Shown: positions 8,060 to 16,815 of the stretch, piece after piece
Layout: each line of letters begins with the position of its first letter
How positions within the stretch are numbered: position 1 is the first letter of the stretch
DNA from: Collinsella aerofaciens
GTDB lineage: Bacteria > Actinomycetota > Coriobacteriia > Coriobacteriales > Coriobacteriaceae
Reading direction: 5' to 3'
DNA: 64,000 nucleotides
Assembly (NCBI RefSeq): GCF_002736145.1
Contig: NZ_CP024160.1
Coordinates: forward strand, 372,001 to 436,000
Notes under the pieces: generated by a model
Databases searched by the model: none
What the model saw: only the letters and a program-made list of their open reading frames with translations
What the model was told of the DNA's origin: nothing
Program-made: the position numbers and the translations under genes

Positions 8060-9379
8060 ATGCCTACCGATTCCCTTCGTGATGCCGCGTTTTGCGATGT
8101 TTTGAACCGCGAGCTTGTCTGTGCGCTCGGCTGCACCGAGCCTATTGCCGTTGCCTATGCAGCGGCGTTGGCGAGCCAGACGCTCGGTTGCGAACCCGAT
8201 CATATGGACGTTGCCTGCTCGGGCAACATCATCAAGAACGTTAAGAGCGTGACCGTGCCCAACTCGGGCGGTATGCACGGTATTGAAGCTGCGGCCGTGC
8301 TGGGCGCCGTGGGCGGTGACGCCAAGAGCGCGCTCGAGGTGCTCGAGAGCGTTAACGACGAAGATCGTGCTCGCGTGATCGAGCTCCTCGCCGATGCCGG
8401 TTACTGCGATGTGTCGCTTGTCGAGGGTGTGCCCAACCTCTACATCAAGGTGACCGCCACGGCCGGGGGCCATACCGCGGTCGTCGAGATTACCGATCAC
8501 CACACCAATGTCACGTGCCATACGCTCGACGGTATTCCGGTGTGCGGCAAGTCGGCGGGGGAGTGTGCCGCCTGCGCCGAGCGCGTGGTGGCCGAGCGGG
8601 CGGCGGATAAGGCTGACACGCCCATGTCGATTGAGTCCATCATCGACTTTATCGAGGACGGCGACATTGAGGGCGCCCGCGCTGCCGTTGAGCGTCAGAT
8701 TGAGCTGAACGGCGCGATCAGTGCCGAGGGCCTCGCGCACGCTTGGGGCGCCGAGGTGGGCCGTACGCTGCTGGGCGCTCGTGCCGATGACGTCGCCTGC
8801 CGTGCCCGTGCCCGTGCGGCCGCCGGGTCCGACGCCCGCATGAACGGCTGCGCGCTGCCGGTCGCCATTGTGTGCGGCTCGGGCAATCAGGGCATTACCT
8901 GCGCCTTGCCCGTCATGGAGTATGCCGAATACCTGCGCTGCGACCACGAGCGCCTGGTGCGCGCCGTGATGCTGTCCGATCTTATCGCCGTGCATATCAA
9001 GAGCTATATTGGTGCGCTCTCGGCGTTTTGCGGTGCTATCTGCGCCGCGTGCGGCGCCGGCGCTGCGATTACCTGGCTGTGCGGTGGCACGCGCGAGCAG
9101 ATTGGCGCGACGGTTTCGAACACGCTCGGTAACGTTGGCGGCATCGTGTGCGATGGCGCCAAGGCGAGCTGTGCCGCCAAGATTTCGGCTGCCGTTGATG
9201 CTGCGATTCTGGGACATGACATGGCCATGCAGGGGCGTGGCTTCCGTGCCGGCGAGGGTTTGATCCAGGATACCGTCGAGCAGACGATTGCTAGCATGGG
9301 CTACGTGGGCCGCGTGGGCATGAAGGACACCGACGTCGAGATCCTCAACATCATGATCGGCAAGACTCGAGTTTGTTAA
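8060..9379 (+). CDS. cyuA: UPF0597 / L-cysteine desulfidase family protein (CyuA/YhaM-like)
   Basis: A 439-residue protein of the UPF0597 family, related to the iron-sulfur L-serine dehydratase alpha fold. Characterised members release sulfide, ammonia and pyruvate from L-cysteine. It shows the family cysteines in CALGCTEPIA (residues 21-30), a long conserved segment after SGNIIKNVKSVTVPNSG, and glycine/cysteine-rich stretches CGSGNQGITC and CAACGAGAA that probably hold the [4Fe-4S] cluster. The ATG at 8060 follows AGGAGA; upstream in-frame starts lack a site. Its stop codon overlaps that of the convergent HAD gene by 3 bases. The exact substrate is inferred from the family. Confidence 0.8.
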   Translation: MPTDSLRDAAFCDVLNRELVCALGCTEPIAVAYAAALASQTLGCEPDHMDVACSGNIIKNVKSVTVPNSGGMHGIEAAAVLGAVGGDAKSALEVLESVNDEDRARVIELLADAGYCDVSLVEGVPNLYIKVTATAGGHTAVVEITDHHTNVTCHTLDGIPVCGKSAGECAACAERVVAERAADKADTPMSIESIIDFIEDGDIEGARAAVERQIELNGAISAEGLAHAWGAEVGRTLLGARADDVACRARARAAAGSDARMNGCALPVAIVCGSGNQGITCALPVMEYAEYLRCDHERLVRAVMLSDLIAVHIKSYIGALSAFCGAICAACGAGAAITWLCGGTREQIGATVSNTLGNVGGIVCDGAKASCAAKISAAVDAAILGHDMAMQGRGFRAGEGLIQDTVEQTIASMGYVGRVGMKDTDVEILNIMIGKTRVC

Positions 9380-10134
9380 GACAGTTCGTCGGCTACTTGG
9401 TGTTCGTAGAAGGCTTCTACTACGGCGTTGAAGTCGCGGGCGAAGTCTTCCATGGTTCCGCGCCAGGTGGCTCGGCCGGGTTTTCCCTGACCAACATAGG
9501 CAGTCTGAATGCCGCAGGCGGGGCTGGGGAAGTCACGCTTGGGGTCGTTGCCCACCATAAGGACCTCGTGCGGCTCGAGCCCCATCACCTGAAGCTGCTC
9601 TAGATAGTAGGTGGCATCGGGCTTGCAGCGGGTGGTGTTTCCCATGTGCGTGACGAGCTCAAAGGGGGCGTCGGCCAGGTCGCCCCAACCCATGCGGCAC
9701 TCGATGGCCCCCTGCGGAAAGCTGGGGTTGGTGAAGAGCGCGCAGCGCAGCCCAGCGTCCTGTACGGCCTGAAGCGCGGCGTGTGCGCCCGGCATGGCGT
9801 GGGCGTTGATGACGTCATCATTCTTGTATGGAAGAACTTCGCGGTCGTAGTAGGTAAATGCCTCGTAGATGATAGGATCGGAGAGGCAGATGCCGCACCT
9901 GCGCTCGACCTCGGTGCGGTAAAACTCAAGATTGGTGCGGTTGTCCGTGCCGCTTCGGCGGTTGGCGTTGAGGTCGACCAGGATGGTGCCGAGGCGTGCC
10001 ATCGTGCCACCGCGGCTGCGGCGCCCGATATCCGCGAGCATCGACGAGACATCCTTAAAATAGCGAAGGATGAACGCGTTGAGGTTGATGCTAAGAAGCG
10101 TCTCGTCCATATCGAAAACGACTGCTTTGAGCAC
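9376..10134 (-). CDS. HAD-superfamily hydrolase
   Basis: A 252-residue HAD phosphatase. Motif I is VVFDMDETLLS (about residues 5-15), motif II is in LFTNPSFP, a lysine follows in TRCKPDATYY, and motif IV is MVGNDPKRDF. Spacing fits a type I cap between residues 20 and 100, as in phosphoglycolate phosphatase-like enzymes. The substrate is not predictable. Its stop codon overlaps the end of the desulfidase-like gene, with no terminator visible between them. Confidence 0.87.
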   Translation of the reverse strand: MLKAVVFDMDETLLSINLNAFILRYFKDVSSMLADIGRRSRGGTMARLGTILVDLNANRRSGTDNRTNLEFYRTEVERRCGICLSDPIIYEAFTYYDREVLPYKNDDVINAHAMPGAHAALQAVQDAGLRCALFTNPSFPQGAIECRMGWGDLADAPFELVTHMGNTTRCKPDATYYLEQLQVMGLEPHEVLMVGNDPKRDFPSPACGIQTAYVGQGKPGRATWRGTMEDFARDFNAVVEAFYEHQVADELS

Positions 10135-10289
10135 GCGGGCACCTTTCTCGAAATAACGTTCCAGAATCGTTGGTTCCGGATACTTTACCCCAAAGCCGTA
10201 TGCCTAACGGCCTATCGTCAACTTACGGAGACGGTCGTCCACAAGATTGCGAAAAAGTCTCCATACGAGTAAAAAATCGCAGTTCGCGC

Positions 10290-10318
10290 TTGAAATCGAA
10301 GTAATTTCCCCGTAATCT
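10290..10318 (+). promoter_or_regulatory. rpsA promoter
   Basis: TTGAAA (10290-10295), a 17-base spacer and TAATCT (10313-10318), close to sigma-A consensus. It leaves an untranslated leader of about 125 bases. In other bacteria S1 represses its own translation through the leader; no such structure was confirmed here. Confidence 0.7.
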
Positions 10319-10449
10319 ATACGAACGTGATTGCATAAGCGTCACATTAGTATCTGTCGGCTCCCGAGTGTTCCTAAACGTTGTGTGCTTGTCGCACCCT
10401 TCTGTAGGTCCTAGCAATCGGGGCCCCGTAGTTCGAAAGGGGTCCACCT

Positions 10450-11616
10450 TTGAGTGAGATTCAGAACTCGTCCATTTTCTCTCTTGACGATGTCAACGAG
10501 GAGGAGATGAACAACCTCATCGACGGTACGATTACCGACTTTGATGAGGGCGATCTCGTTAACGGCACTGTCGTTAAGATCGAGCATGACGAGGTGCTCG
10601 TTGACATCGGATTCAAGTCCGAGGGCGTTATCCCGGTCCGCGAGCTGTCCATCCGCAAGGACGCTAACCCTGCAGACATCGTTGCACTCGGTGATCCCAT
10701 CGAGGCCCTGGTTCTCCAGAAGGAGGACAAGGACGGTCGTCTGGTCCTGTCCAAGAAGCGTGCCGAGTACGAGCGTGCTTGGAATCGCATCGAGGAGAAG
10801 TTCAACTCCGGCGAGAACGTCGAGGGCGAGGTTATCGAGGTTGTCAAGGGCGGCCTGATCCTCGACATCGGCCTGCGTGGCTTCCTGCCCGCTTCCCTCG
10901 TCGACCTCCGTCGTGTTAAGGACCTCACCTCTTACATGGGCACCCGCATCGAGGCCCGCGTCATCGAGATGGACCGCAACCGCAACAACGTTGTCCTCTC
11001 CCGTCGCGTCGTGCTCGAGGAGTCCCGTAAGGCCGAGCGCTCTGAGATCCTGTCTAAGCTCAAGTCTGGCATGCGTCTCCAGGGCACCGTTTCCTCCATC
11101 GTCGACTTCGGCGCCTTCGTCGACCTCGGCGGTATCGACGGCCTCATCCACATCTCCGAGCTCTCCTGGAACCACGTCAACCATCCTTCCGAGGTTGTCA
11201 AGGTCGGCCAGGAGGTCGAGGTCGAGGTTCTCGACGTCGATCTCAACCGCGAGCGCATCTCCCTGGGTCTCAAGCAGACCACCGAGGATCCGTGGCGCGC
11301 ACTGGTCAAGAAGTACCCCGTCGGCGCTATCGTCGAGGGCACTGTGACCAAGCTTGTCCCGTTTGGCGCTTTCGTCGACCTGGGCGAGGGCATCGAGGGC
11401 CTGGTGCACATCTCCGAGATGGCCAACAAGCACGTCGACCAGCCTTCTCAGGTCACCCACGTGGGCGACAAGGTTCAGGTCAAGGTCATGGAGATCGACC
11501 TCGACCGTCGTCGTATCTCCCTGTCCATGAAGTCCGCTGCTGAGACTCTGGGCGTCGAGATCGAGGTCACCCCGCTGCCTTCCGAGAAGAAGGACGAGGA
11601 GACCGACGCCGAGTAA
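10450..11616 (+). CDS. rpsA: Ribosomal protein S1
   Basis: An RNA-binding protein of the 30S subunit that helps mRNA docking. The 388-residue protein has four S1 (OB-fold) repeats beginning near residues 34, 120, 205 and 290. The last two are typical, with VDFGAFVDLGG and VPFGAFVDLGE. Four repeats are fewer than the six of E. coli S1, as is common outside Proteobacteria. The start is a TTG with AAAGGGG seven bases upstream; no in-frame ATG lies close to that site. A strong promoter and terminator flank it as a single-gene unit. Confidence 0.95.
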   Translation: MSEIQNSSIFSLDDVNEEEMNNLIDGTITDFDEGDLVNGTVVKIEHDEVLVDIGFKSEGVIPVRELSIRKDANPADIVALGDPIEALVLQKEDKDGRLVLSKKRAEYERAWNRIEEKFNSGENVEGEVIEVVKGGLILDIGLRGFLPASLVDLRRVKDLTSYMGTRIEARVIEMDRNRNNVVLSRRVVLEESRKAERSEILSKLKSGMRLQGTVSSIVDFGAFVDLGGIDGLIHISELSWNHVNHPSEVVKVGQEVEVEVLDVDLNRERISLGLKQTTEDPWRALVKKYPVGAIVEGTVTKLVPFGAFVDLGEGIEGLVHISEMANKHVDQPSQVTHVGDKVQVKVMEIDLDRRRISLSMKSAAETLGVEIEVTPLPSEKKDEETDAE

Positions 11617-11640
11617 ATCGGTTTGACGATCACTTGTTTT

Positions 11641-11674
11641 AAGGGATCCGTCCGCAATGGACGGGTCCCTTTTT
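11641..11674 (+). terminator. rpsA terminator
   Basis: AAGGGATCCGTCC pairs with GGACGGGTCCCTT around a short loop, followed by TTTTT. Confidence 0.8.
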
Positions 11675-11769
11675 GCATTTGCTGCTGAGGTACGCGATGC
11701 TGCTCGTGCGCAATGCTGCCGGGCTGTTCACAGGCTATTGAGTTGTCGGTGCATGAATAAATGCCGACA

Positions 11770-11793
11770 TCCCGCCTCGGGGAGGAGGCGGGA
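11770..11793. other. Hairpin in the rpsA-rnpB gap
   Basis: TCCCGCCTC and GAGGCGGGA form a 9-bp stem with a 6-base loop. The gap 11675-11940 holds no gene I can support. Confidence 0.45.
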
Positions 11794-11916
11794 ACGCACC
11801 GAGTAGACGGAGGGGTGCGGAGCGCGGTCGTGTCTCGACTGACGACGTTGCCCATCGACGGAACTATTGTAGCGCATGGGTGGTTCTTGGTTTATCGTGC
11901 GAGCGCTTGTGTTGTG

Positions 11917-11946
11917 CCGTTGCCTGCGGCAACGGTGTGTTACACT
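11917..11946 (+). promoter_or_regulatory. Candidate rnpB promoter
   Basis: TACACT (11941-11946) lies about 10 bases before the RNase P RNA 5' end, with TTGCCT at 11920-11925 as a possible -35. An 8-bp hairpin, CCGTTGCC-TGC-GGCAACGG (11917-11935), overlaps the -35. Confidence 0.5.
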
Positions 11947-11955
11947 CTTGCACTG

Positions 11956-12315
11956 CTGAGTGGGCCAGACGGTCGCGCGATGTGCTGCTTGCAGCACGCG
12001 TGAGGAAAGTCCGGGCTCCAGAGGGCGGGATGCCGGCTAACGGCCGGGCGGAGTGATCCGACGGAAAGCGCCGCAGAAAAGAAGACTCCCACCTGCGCCG
12101 CAAGGCGTAAAGGGAAAAGCTGAAACGGTGGTGTAAGAGACCACCAGCGTCGTGGCAACACGGCGGCTTGGCAAGCCCCATCCGGAGCAAGCGCGAATAG
12201 GAACGCTATGGGCCGGCCCGGTCCGCGTTCGGGTAGCGTGCGTGGAGCTGCACGGTAACGTGCAGACAAGATAAATGACCGTTCACGACAGAACCCGGCT
12301 TATAGGCCCACTCAG
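11956..12315 (+). ncRNA. rnpB: RNase P RNA (bacterial class A-like)
   Basis: The catalytic RNA of RNase P, which trims tRNA 5' leaders. The ends pair as helix P1 (CTGAGTGGGCC at 11956 with GGCCCACTCAG at 12305). The universal core GAGGAAAGTCCGGGCTCC is near 12001-12018 and the 3' core ACAGAACCCGGCTTATAGGC near 12289-12308. About 360 nucleotides, normal for the class. Ends are set by the P1 pairing and may be off by a few bases. Confidence 0.95.
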
Positions 12316-12339
12316 CTTTCTTGTTGACGCTGCGACGAC

Positions 12340-12451
12340 GTCAGCTGGCCGATTTGGCGCTCATTCGTCGGTCGCCGCCATAAGGCGTGCTCCCTCCTCT
12401 TTCGGGCCAAATCGACTCAGCTGACGCCGTCTCGCTGTTGGTGACGGCGTC
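12340..12451. other. Structured gap between rnpB and yigZ
   Basis: Bases 12340-12358 are an imperfect inverted repeat of 12406-12425 (GATTTGGC with GCCAAATC at the core). A second perfect 9-bp hairpin, GACGCCGTC with GACGGCGTC, spans 12423-12451. It may terminate rnpB; no clear T tract follows. Confidence 0.45.
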
Positions 12452-12546
12452 ATTGGCGTTTCCGTTCTTGTTGGCGAGGGCAACGGTACACCCTTTGCCG
12501 TATTATTGAGGCTGTTTGTTGCTTTGCTTGTTGTTGAGGGGCTTTG

Positions 12547-13182
12547 TTGGACAGCTATTTTACTCTGCAATCGAATATTGAGGCTTCGGGCGAGTTTGTG
12601 GATCGCAAGAGCCGGTTTATTGCCCAGCTGGTCCATATTGAGTCTGAGGATGAGGCGAATGCCTTTATCGAGATGATTCGCAAGCGTCATTACGACGCTC
12701 GACACAATGTTCCCGCGTGGATTTTGGTCGATGGACGCGAGCGCCAGAGCGATGACGGCGAGCCGAGCCGTACGAGCGGCATGCCGACGCTCGAGGTGCT
12801 TCGCGGCGCGGGGCTCAAAGATGTTTGCTGCGTAGTGACGCGCTATTTTGGTGGTACGTTGTTGGGGCCGGGCGGCTTGGTTCGCGCCTATACTGCGGCG
12901 ACGCAGGCGGCGGTGGCTGCGGCTCAGGAAGCCGGGCAGATCGTTGAGATGACGAGCCTCGTGCCGGTTGATGTACGTGTGGCCTATCCGCAATACGAGC
13001 AGGTGCTTCGCTTGGCGCAGGATTCGGGTGCTAAGGTTGCGGATACCGATTATGCGGATGCCGTGACGATTCACTTGGTGTTTAAAGCGGGGGAGCAGGA
13101 GCCGTTTTGCACTAAGATGCGCGAGCTTATGGCGGGGCGCGAGGAGATTGAGGTCGGTGCTCCCGAGTTTGCGGAGTTCTAA
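12547..13182 (+). CDS. yigZ: YigZ/IMPACT family protein (UPF0029)
   Basis: A 211-residue protein with the IMPACT N-terminal fold. The family signature is clear: DDGEPSRTSGMP, then TRYFGGTLLGPGGLVRAY (about residues 70-120), with a small C-terminal ferredoxin-like domain typical of bacterial members. The role in bacteria is not settled; eukaryotic IMPACT regulates the GCN2 kinase. The start is a TTG. GAGGGG at 12536-12541 is five bases from the TTG at 12547 and only two from the TTG at 12544, so the later one is chosen. It is followed by a hairpin shared with the convergent C_GCAxxG_C_C gene. Confidence 0.88.
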   Translation: MDSYFTLQSNIEASGEFVDRKSRFIAQLVHIESEDEANAFIEMIRKRHYDARHNVPAWILVDGRERQSDDGEPSRTSGMPTLEVLRGAGLKDVCCVVTRYFGGTLLGPGGLVRAYTAATQAAVAAAQEAGQIVEMTSLVPVDVRVAYPQYEQVLRLAQDSGAKVADTDYADAVTIHLVFKAGEQEPFCTKMRELMAGREEIEVGAPEFAEF

Positions 13183-13184
13183 CG

Positions 13185-13235
13185 ACGACGGTCGGCGTGC
13201 TTTTGGATGAATCCCAAGCGCGCCGGCCGTCGTTT
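13185..13235. terminator. Bidirectional terminator between yigZ and the C_GCAxxG_C_C gene
   Basis: ACGACGG...CCGTCGT with extended GC-rich pairing inside (GTCGGCG region with CGCCGGC), followed by TTTT on the plus strand. Confidence 0.65.
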
Positions 13236-13249
13236 TATGTTGCCGCCGT

Positions 13250-13696
13250 TTACTCGGCGAGCTGCTTTAGCACATCGCAGGCGATGTCGACGGCGTCGTC
13301 GATGCAGCCGGGGCAGCTGCGGAGCGGACCCTGGTCCGAGCCGATGCCCTTGAGCGTGCCGCAGACGGTCGTGGTGTTCTTCTCGCCAAAGCGCTTGGCA
13401 ATCTCGCGCGACAGCTTGTAGGTCTGGCCCTTGGTCTTGGGGTTCTCCATACCGTCGCTCATCACAAAGCCCATGATGGCCACGGCGCCCGAGATGGCGC
13501 CGCAGGTCTCGGTCATGCCGCCCATGCCGGCGCCAAAGCCCTCGGTGAGGGTAAAGGCGATCTGGGGGTCGAGCCCCACAGCGGGCGCGAGCGTGCAAGC
13601 GACAGCCTGGGCGCAGTTAAAGCCGCGGGCGTGGTACTCGGCAGCCTGAGCCTGGCAGGCGGCAGTGTTGAGCTGGGTGGTATCGATCTGCTTCAT
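13250..13696 (-). CDS. C_GCAxxG_C_C family redox protein
   Basis: A 148-residue protein of the family named for its cysteine pattern. Visible cysteines are in GFNCAQAVAC, TETCGAISGA (the GCAxxG-like site), VCGTLKG and SCPGCIDDA. The family is thought to bind a metal or disulfide redox centre and often occurs near electron-transfer genes in anaerobes; no enzymatic role is established. The ATG at 13696 has AGGAGA upstream; longer in-frame starts up to 13843 lack a ribosome site and would run into the hairpin repeat. Confidence 0.85.
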   Translation of the reverse strand: MKQIDTTQLNTAACQAQAAEYHARGFNCAQAVACTLAPAVGLDPQIAFTLTEGFGAGMGGMTETCGAISGAVAIMGFVMSDGMENPKTKGQTYKLSREIAKRFGEKNTTTVCGTLKGIGSDQGPLRSCPGCIDDAVDIACDVLKQLAE

Positions 13697-13803
13697 CGGT
13701 GTCTCCTTGATTGCGGTGTACCCGCCTATGGTACCCTTGCCGGCGCATTCGCTTATCGAGACCGCAGTGCATATCTCATTGTTTTTCGCCATCGAACACT
13801 TTC

Positions 13804-13842
13804 TTAAGATTTGGGACAAATAAACCTGATTAATTTGTCCCA
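13804..13842. repeat. Dispersed hairpin repeat A, copy 2 (GGGACAAA type)
   Basis: TTAAGATTTGGGACAAA, five variable bases, CTGATTAATTTGTCCCA, with 9-bp arms at 13812-13820 and 13834-13842. Apart from the five loop bases it matches the copy at 1531-1570. It lies between the divergent C_GCAxxG_C_C and metY genes. Confidence 0.75.
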
Positions 13843-13930
13843 TAACCTATCGGCGGGATGGGTTGAGAGGGGTGCGGGGTAGCGGTATCGTGAACCGAAT
13901 AAAAACAAAACCCAAGTAAGGGAGTTGGAT

Positions 13931-15214
13931 ATGAGCGAGCAGACTATCGGTACCACGTGTGTTCAGGGCGGCTATCACCCGGGAGATGCGGAGCCGCGCC
14001 AGGTGCCCATCTACCAGTCCACCACGTGGAAATACGACACGTCCGAGCACATGGGCAAGCTGTTTGACCTGGAGGAGTCGGGCTACTTCTACAGCCGTCT
14101 GCAGAATCCCACGTGCGATCTGGTTGCCGCCAAGATCTGCGAGATGGAGGGCGGCACCGCTGCGATGCTCACGAGTTCGGGCATGGCCGCGAACTTCCTC
14201 GCGATCTTTAACGTGGCCGGTGCCGGTGATCACGTGGTCGCGAGCTCTGCTATCTACGGCGGTACGTATAACCTGCTCGCCCACACCATGGGCCGCATGG
14301 GCGTGACTTGCACGTTTGTCGCCCCCGACTGCACCGATGAGGAGCTGGAGGCAGCCTTTGAGCCCAATACCAAGCTCGTCTTTGGCGAGACGATTGCCAA
14401 CCCTGCCCTTGCCGTGCTCGATATTGAGCGCTTTGCCAAGGCCGCGCATGACCACGGCGTGCCGCTGATGGTCGACAACACCTTCCCGACGCCCGTGATG
14501 TGCCGTCCCTTTGAGTGGGGCGCCGACATCGTCACGCACTCCACGACCAAGTACATGGACGGTCACGCGGCCTACCTGGGCGGTGTAATCGTCGATCACG
14601 GTCAGTTTGACTGGATGGCCCATGCCGACAAGTTCCCGGGCCTCACCACGCCCGACGAGAGCTACCACGGCGTGACGTATGCCGAGAAGTTCGGTCGCGA
14701 GGGTGCCTTCATTACCAAGGCAACCGCTCAGCTCATGCGCGACCTTGGTCCCATGCAGAACCCGCAGGCGGCGTTTTTCCTGAACAGCTCGCTCGAGAGC
14801 CTGCATGTGCGCATGCCGCGTCATTGCGAGAACGGCCTGGCCGTTGCCAAGTTCCTGCAGAGCCATCCCAAAGTGCGCTTTGTGAGCTATCCGGGCCTGG
14901 AGGGCGATAAGTACTATGGCCTGGCTCAGAAGTACATGCCCAACGGTACCTGCGGCGTCGTGAGCTTTGGCTTTACCGGCGGTCGTGCGGCTGCCGAGAC
15001 CTTTATGAAGAGCCTCAAGCTCGCCCAGATCGCCACGCACGTGGCCGACGCCCGCACTTGCTGCCTGCATCCCGCTAACGCCACGCATCGCCAGATGAAC
15101 GATGAGGAGCTCATCGCCTGCGGCATCTCCGCCGACATGGTGCGCCTGTCGTGCGGCCTCGAGGACACGGCCGATCTGATTGCCGACCTTGAGCAGGCGC
15201 TCGAGCAGTGCTAG
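13931..15214 (+). CDS. metY: O-acetylhomoserine sulfhydrylase / trans-sulfuration PLP enzyme
   Basis: A 427-residue Cys/Met metabolism PLP enzyme. The Schiff-base lysine is Lys207 in HSTTKYMDGH, preceded by MVDNTFPTP. The length, a TTCVQGGY start and the ARTCCLHPANATHRQ segment fit the O-acetylhomoserine aminocarboxypropyltransferase group, which makes homocysteine or methionine precursors from sulfide or thiols. Methionine gamma-lyase is a related alternative. The ATG at 13931 is preceded by AGGGAG at seven bases. A strong terminator follows. A sulfide-releasing cysteine desulfidase-like gene is 5 kb upstream. Confidence 0.85.
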   Translation: MSEQTIGTTCVQGGYHPGDAEPRQVPIYQSTTWKYDTSEHMGKLFDLEESGYFYSRLQNPTCDLVAAKICEMEGGTAAMLTSSGMAANFLAIFNVAGAGDHVVASSAIYGGTYNLLAHTMGRMGVTCTFVAPDCTDEELEAAFEPNTKLVFGETIANPALAVLDIERFAKAAHDHGVPLMVDNTFPTPVMCRPFEWGADIVTHSTTKYMDGHAAYLGGVIVDHGQFDWMAHADKFPGLTTPDESYHGVTYAEKFGREGAFITKATAQLMRDLGPMQNPQAAFFLNSSLESLHVRMPRHCENGLAVAKFLQSHPKVRFVSYPGLEGDKYYGLAQKYMPNGTCGVVSFGFTGGRAAAETFMKSLKLAQIATHVADARTCCLHPANATHRQMNDEELIACGISADMVRLSCGLEDTADLIADLEQALEQC

Positions 15215-15282
15215 GCTAGCTCCGTACAAGGTGCCGATGCTGGCAGAAAGCTTCGGCGACCTTCAGTTCCGATTCCGTAGGC

Positions 15283-15327
15283 GGGACCCCAATTGCGTCT
15301 TTGCAGGCGATTGGGGCCCCGTTTTTT
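15283..15327 (+). terminator. metY terminator
   Basis: GGGACCCCAAT pairs with ATTGGGGCCCC with minor mismatch, then GTTTTTT. Confidence 0.8.
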
Positions 15328-15353
15328 GCGTTGTGCCACTCGAAAGGATGGAT

Positions 15354-16658
15354 ATGGAGAAAACCGCAGAGCAGCTGCGCCGCGAGCGCATTGCCCTTGA
15401 GGGCGACACCCACGGCAAGAACAAGTGGGCGATTCTGTTTACCGTGCTCATCATGACGTTTATGGTGTGTCTGGATTCGACCGTCGTGACCGTGGCGCTG
15501 CCCGTGATGCAAAAGGAGCTGGGCGTGGGCCTCGATCGCATTCAGCTGGTAAGCTCGGTGTATCTGCTTGCGACGTGCGTGGCTATGTTGCCGTTTGGCC
15601 GTCTGGGCGACGTGCGCGGCAAGGTGAATGTGTTCCAGCTGGGCGTCATCGTCTTTTCGGTCGGTTCGCTGCTGTGCGGCCTTTCGGCCTCGCTCGAGGT
15701 TCTTATCCTGGCACGCATTGTTCAGGGCGTCGGTTGCGCGGCAGCCATGGCCAACAACATGGGTATCATCACCGAGTCGTTTCCGGCGCGCGAGCGCGGC
15801 CGTGCCATGGGTATTCTCGCGACCTTCGTGGCCCTCGGCATGATGTGCGGCCCCGTGCTCGGCGGCATGCTGGTGGCAAGCTTTCCCTGGGAGAGCATCT
15901 TCCTCATCAACCTGCCCATTGGCGTCATCTCGTTTATCGTGGGGCTCTATACGCTACCGCATGTTAAGCCGGAGGCCGGCGAGCGCCCCATGTCCCTGAT
16001 CGAGGCTGCTCGTCGCTGCTTTGCAAATTCGGCCTTCACCATCAACCTTGCCTGCATGCTCATCGTGTTCGTTGGTATTGGCGCATCCGAGTTTATCCTG
16101 CCGTTCTATTTTCAGGACGCCCACGGCTTTGGTTCCGATATCTCCGGACTGCTCTTTTTGGCACTGCCGATGGTAAATGCCTTTATCGGCCCGCTTTCGG
16201 GTACGGTTTCCGACCGTGTTGGCTGCGAGGGCCCCACGGCCGTGGGCCTGGGCGTGTACGTGTGCGGCCTCTTTGCGGTGAGCACGCTCGACGAGCACTC
16301 TTCGATCCCTGTCATCGTGTGCTGCGTCGCATTTATGTCGTGCGGTACGTCGATCTTCCAGAGCCCCAACAACTCCCTGTACATGGGGTCGGCCCCGCAC
16401 GAGGCGCTCGGTTTTGCGGGCAGCTTGGGCAGTTTGGCGCGCTATGCGGGCATGGCGCTGGGTATTACGGCGGCGTCGCACATCCTGTATGGCCAGATGA
16501 GCGTGGCGATGGGCGAGGCCGTGACCAGTATTGTTGCAGGTCGTCCGGATGTGTTCCTGTACGGCTTTCGCTCGGTGTTCTACGCGCTCATGGCTGTGGC
16601 CGCTGTGGGCTTTGCGCTCGCCATGGTGCGTTTGGTGAGGATGCGCGCCCGCCATTAG
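15354..16658 (+). CDS. MFS transporter, DHA2-like drug exporter
   Basis: A 434-residue inner-membrane carrier with about 12 hydrophobic segments. The first helix contains MVCLDSTVVTVALPVM, matching the DHA2 (EmrB/QacA) motif LDxTxVxVALP, and the loop GRLGDVRGKVN matches the MFS signature between helices 2 and 3. It probably exports drugs or metabolites by proton antiport; the substrate is unknown. Two in-frame ATGs lie near AAAGG at 15343-15347; the second, at 15354, has proper spacing. The next gene, xpt, is 157 bases away and probably separate. Confidence 0.88.
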   Translation: MEKTAEQLRRERIALEGDTHGKNKWAILFTVLIMTFMVCLDSTVVTVALPVMQKELGVGLDRIQLVSSVYLLATCVAMLPFGRLGDVRGKVNVFQLGVIVFSVGSLLCGLSASLEVLILARIVQGVGCAAAMANNMGIITESFPARERGRAMGILATFVALGMMCGPVLGGMLVASFPWESIFLINLPIGVISFIVGLYTLPHVKPEAGERPMSLIEAARRCFANSAFTINLACMLIVFVGIGASEFILPFYFQDAHGFGSDISGLLFLALPMVNAFIGPLSGTVSDRVGCEGPTAVGLGVYVCGLFAVSTLDEHSSIPVIVCCVAFMSCGTSIFQSPNNSLYMGSAPHEALGFAGSLGSLARYAGMALGITAASHILYGQMSVAMGEAVTSIVAGRPDVFLYGFRSVFYALMAVAAVGFALAMVRLVRMRARH

Positions 16659-16815
16659 CGTGTTGGGAGGCTGTCTGCCACGATTCGCGCCGTCCCAAAA
16701 AGACTGGTTTGTGGTGCGATGCGGCTTGTGGGGCGGGCGGGGGTCGGTCCGTGGTAGACTATCGAACAACGTTTATTAATCGCGCGGTATCGTTGCCGCG
16801 AGAAGGGGTTGCGCC

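Noticed and set aside
16659-16815. Possible purine riboswitch before xpt
   Set aside because: The aptamer core and its conserved loops could not be found.
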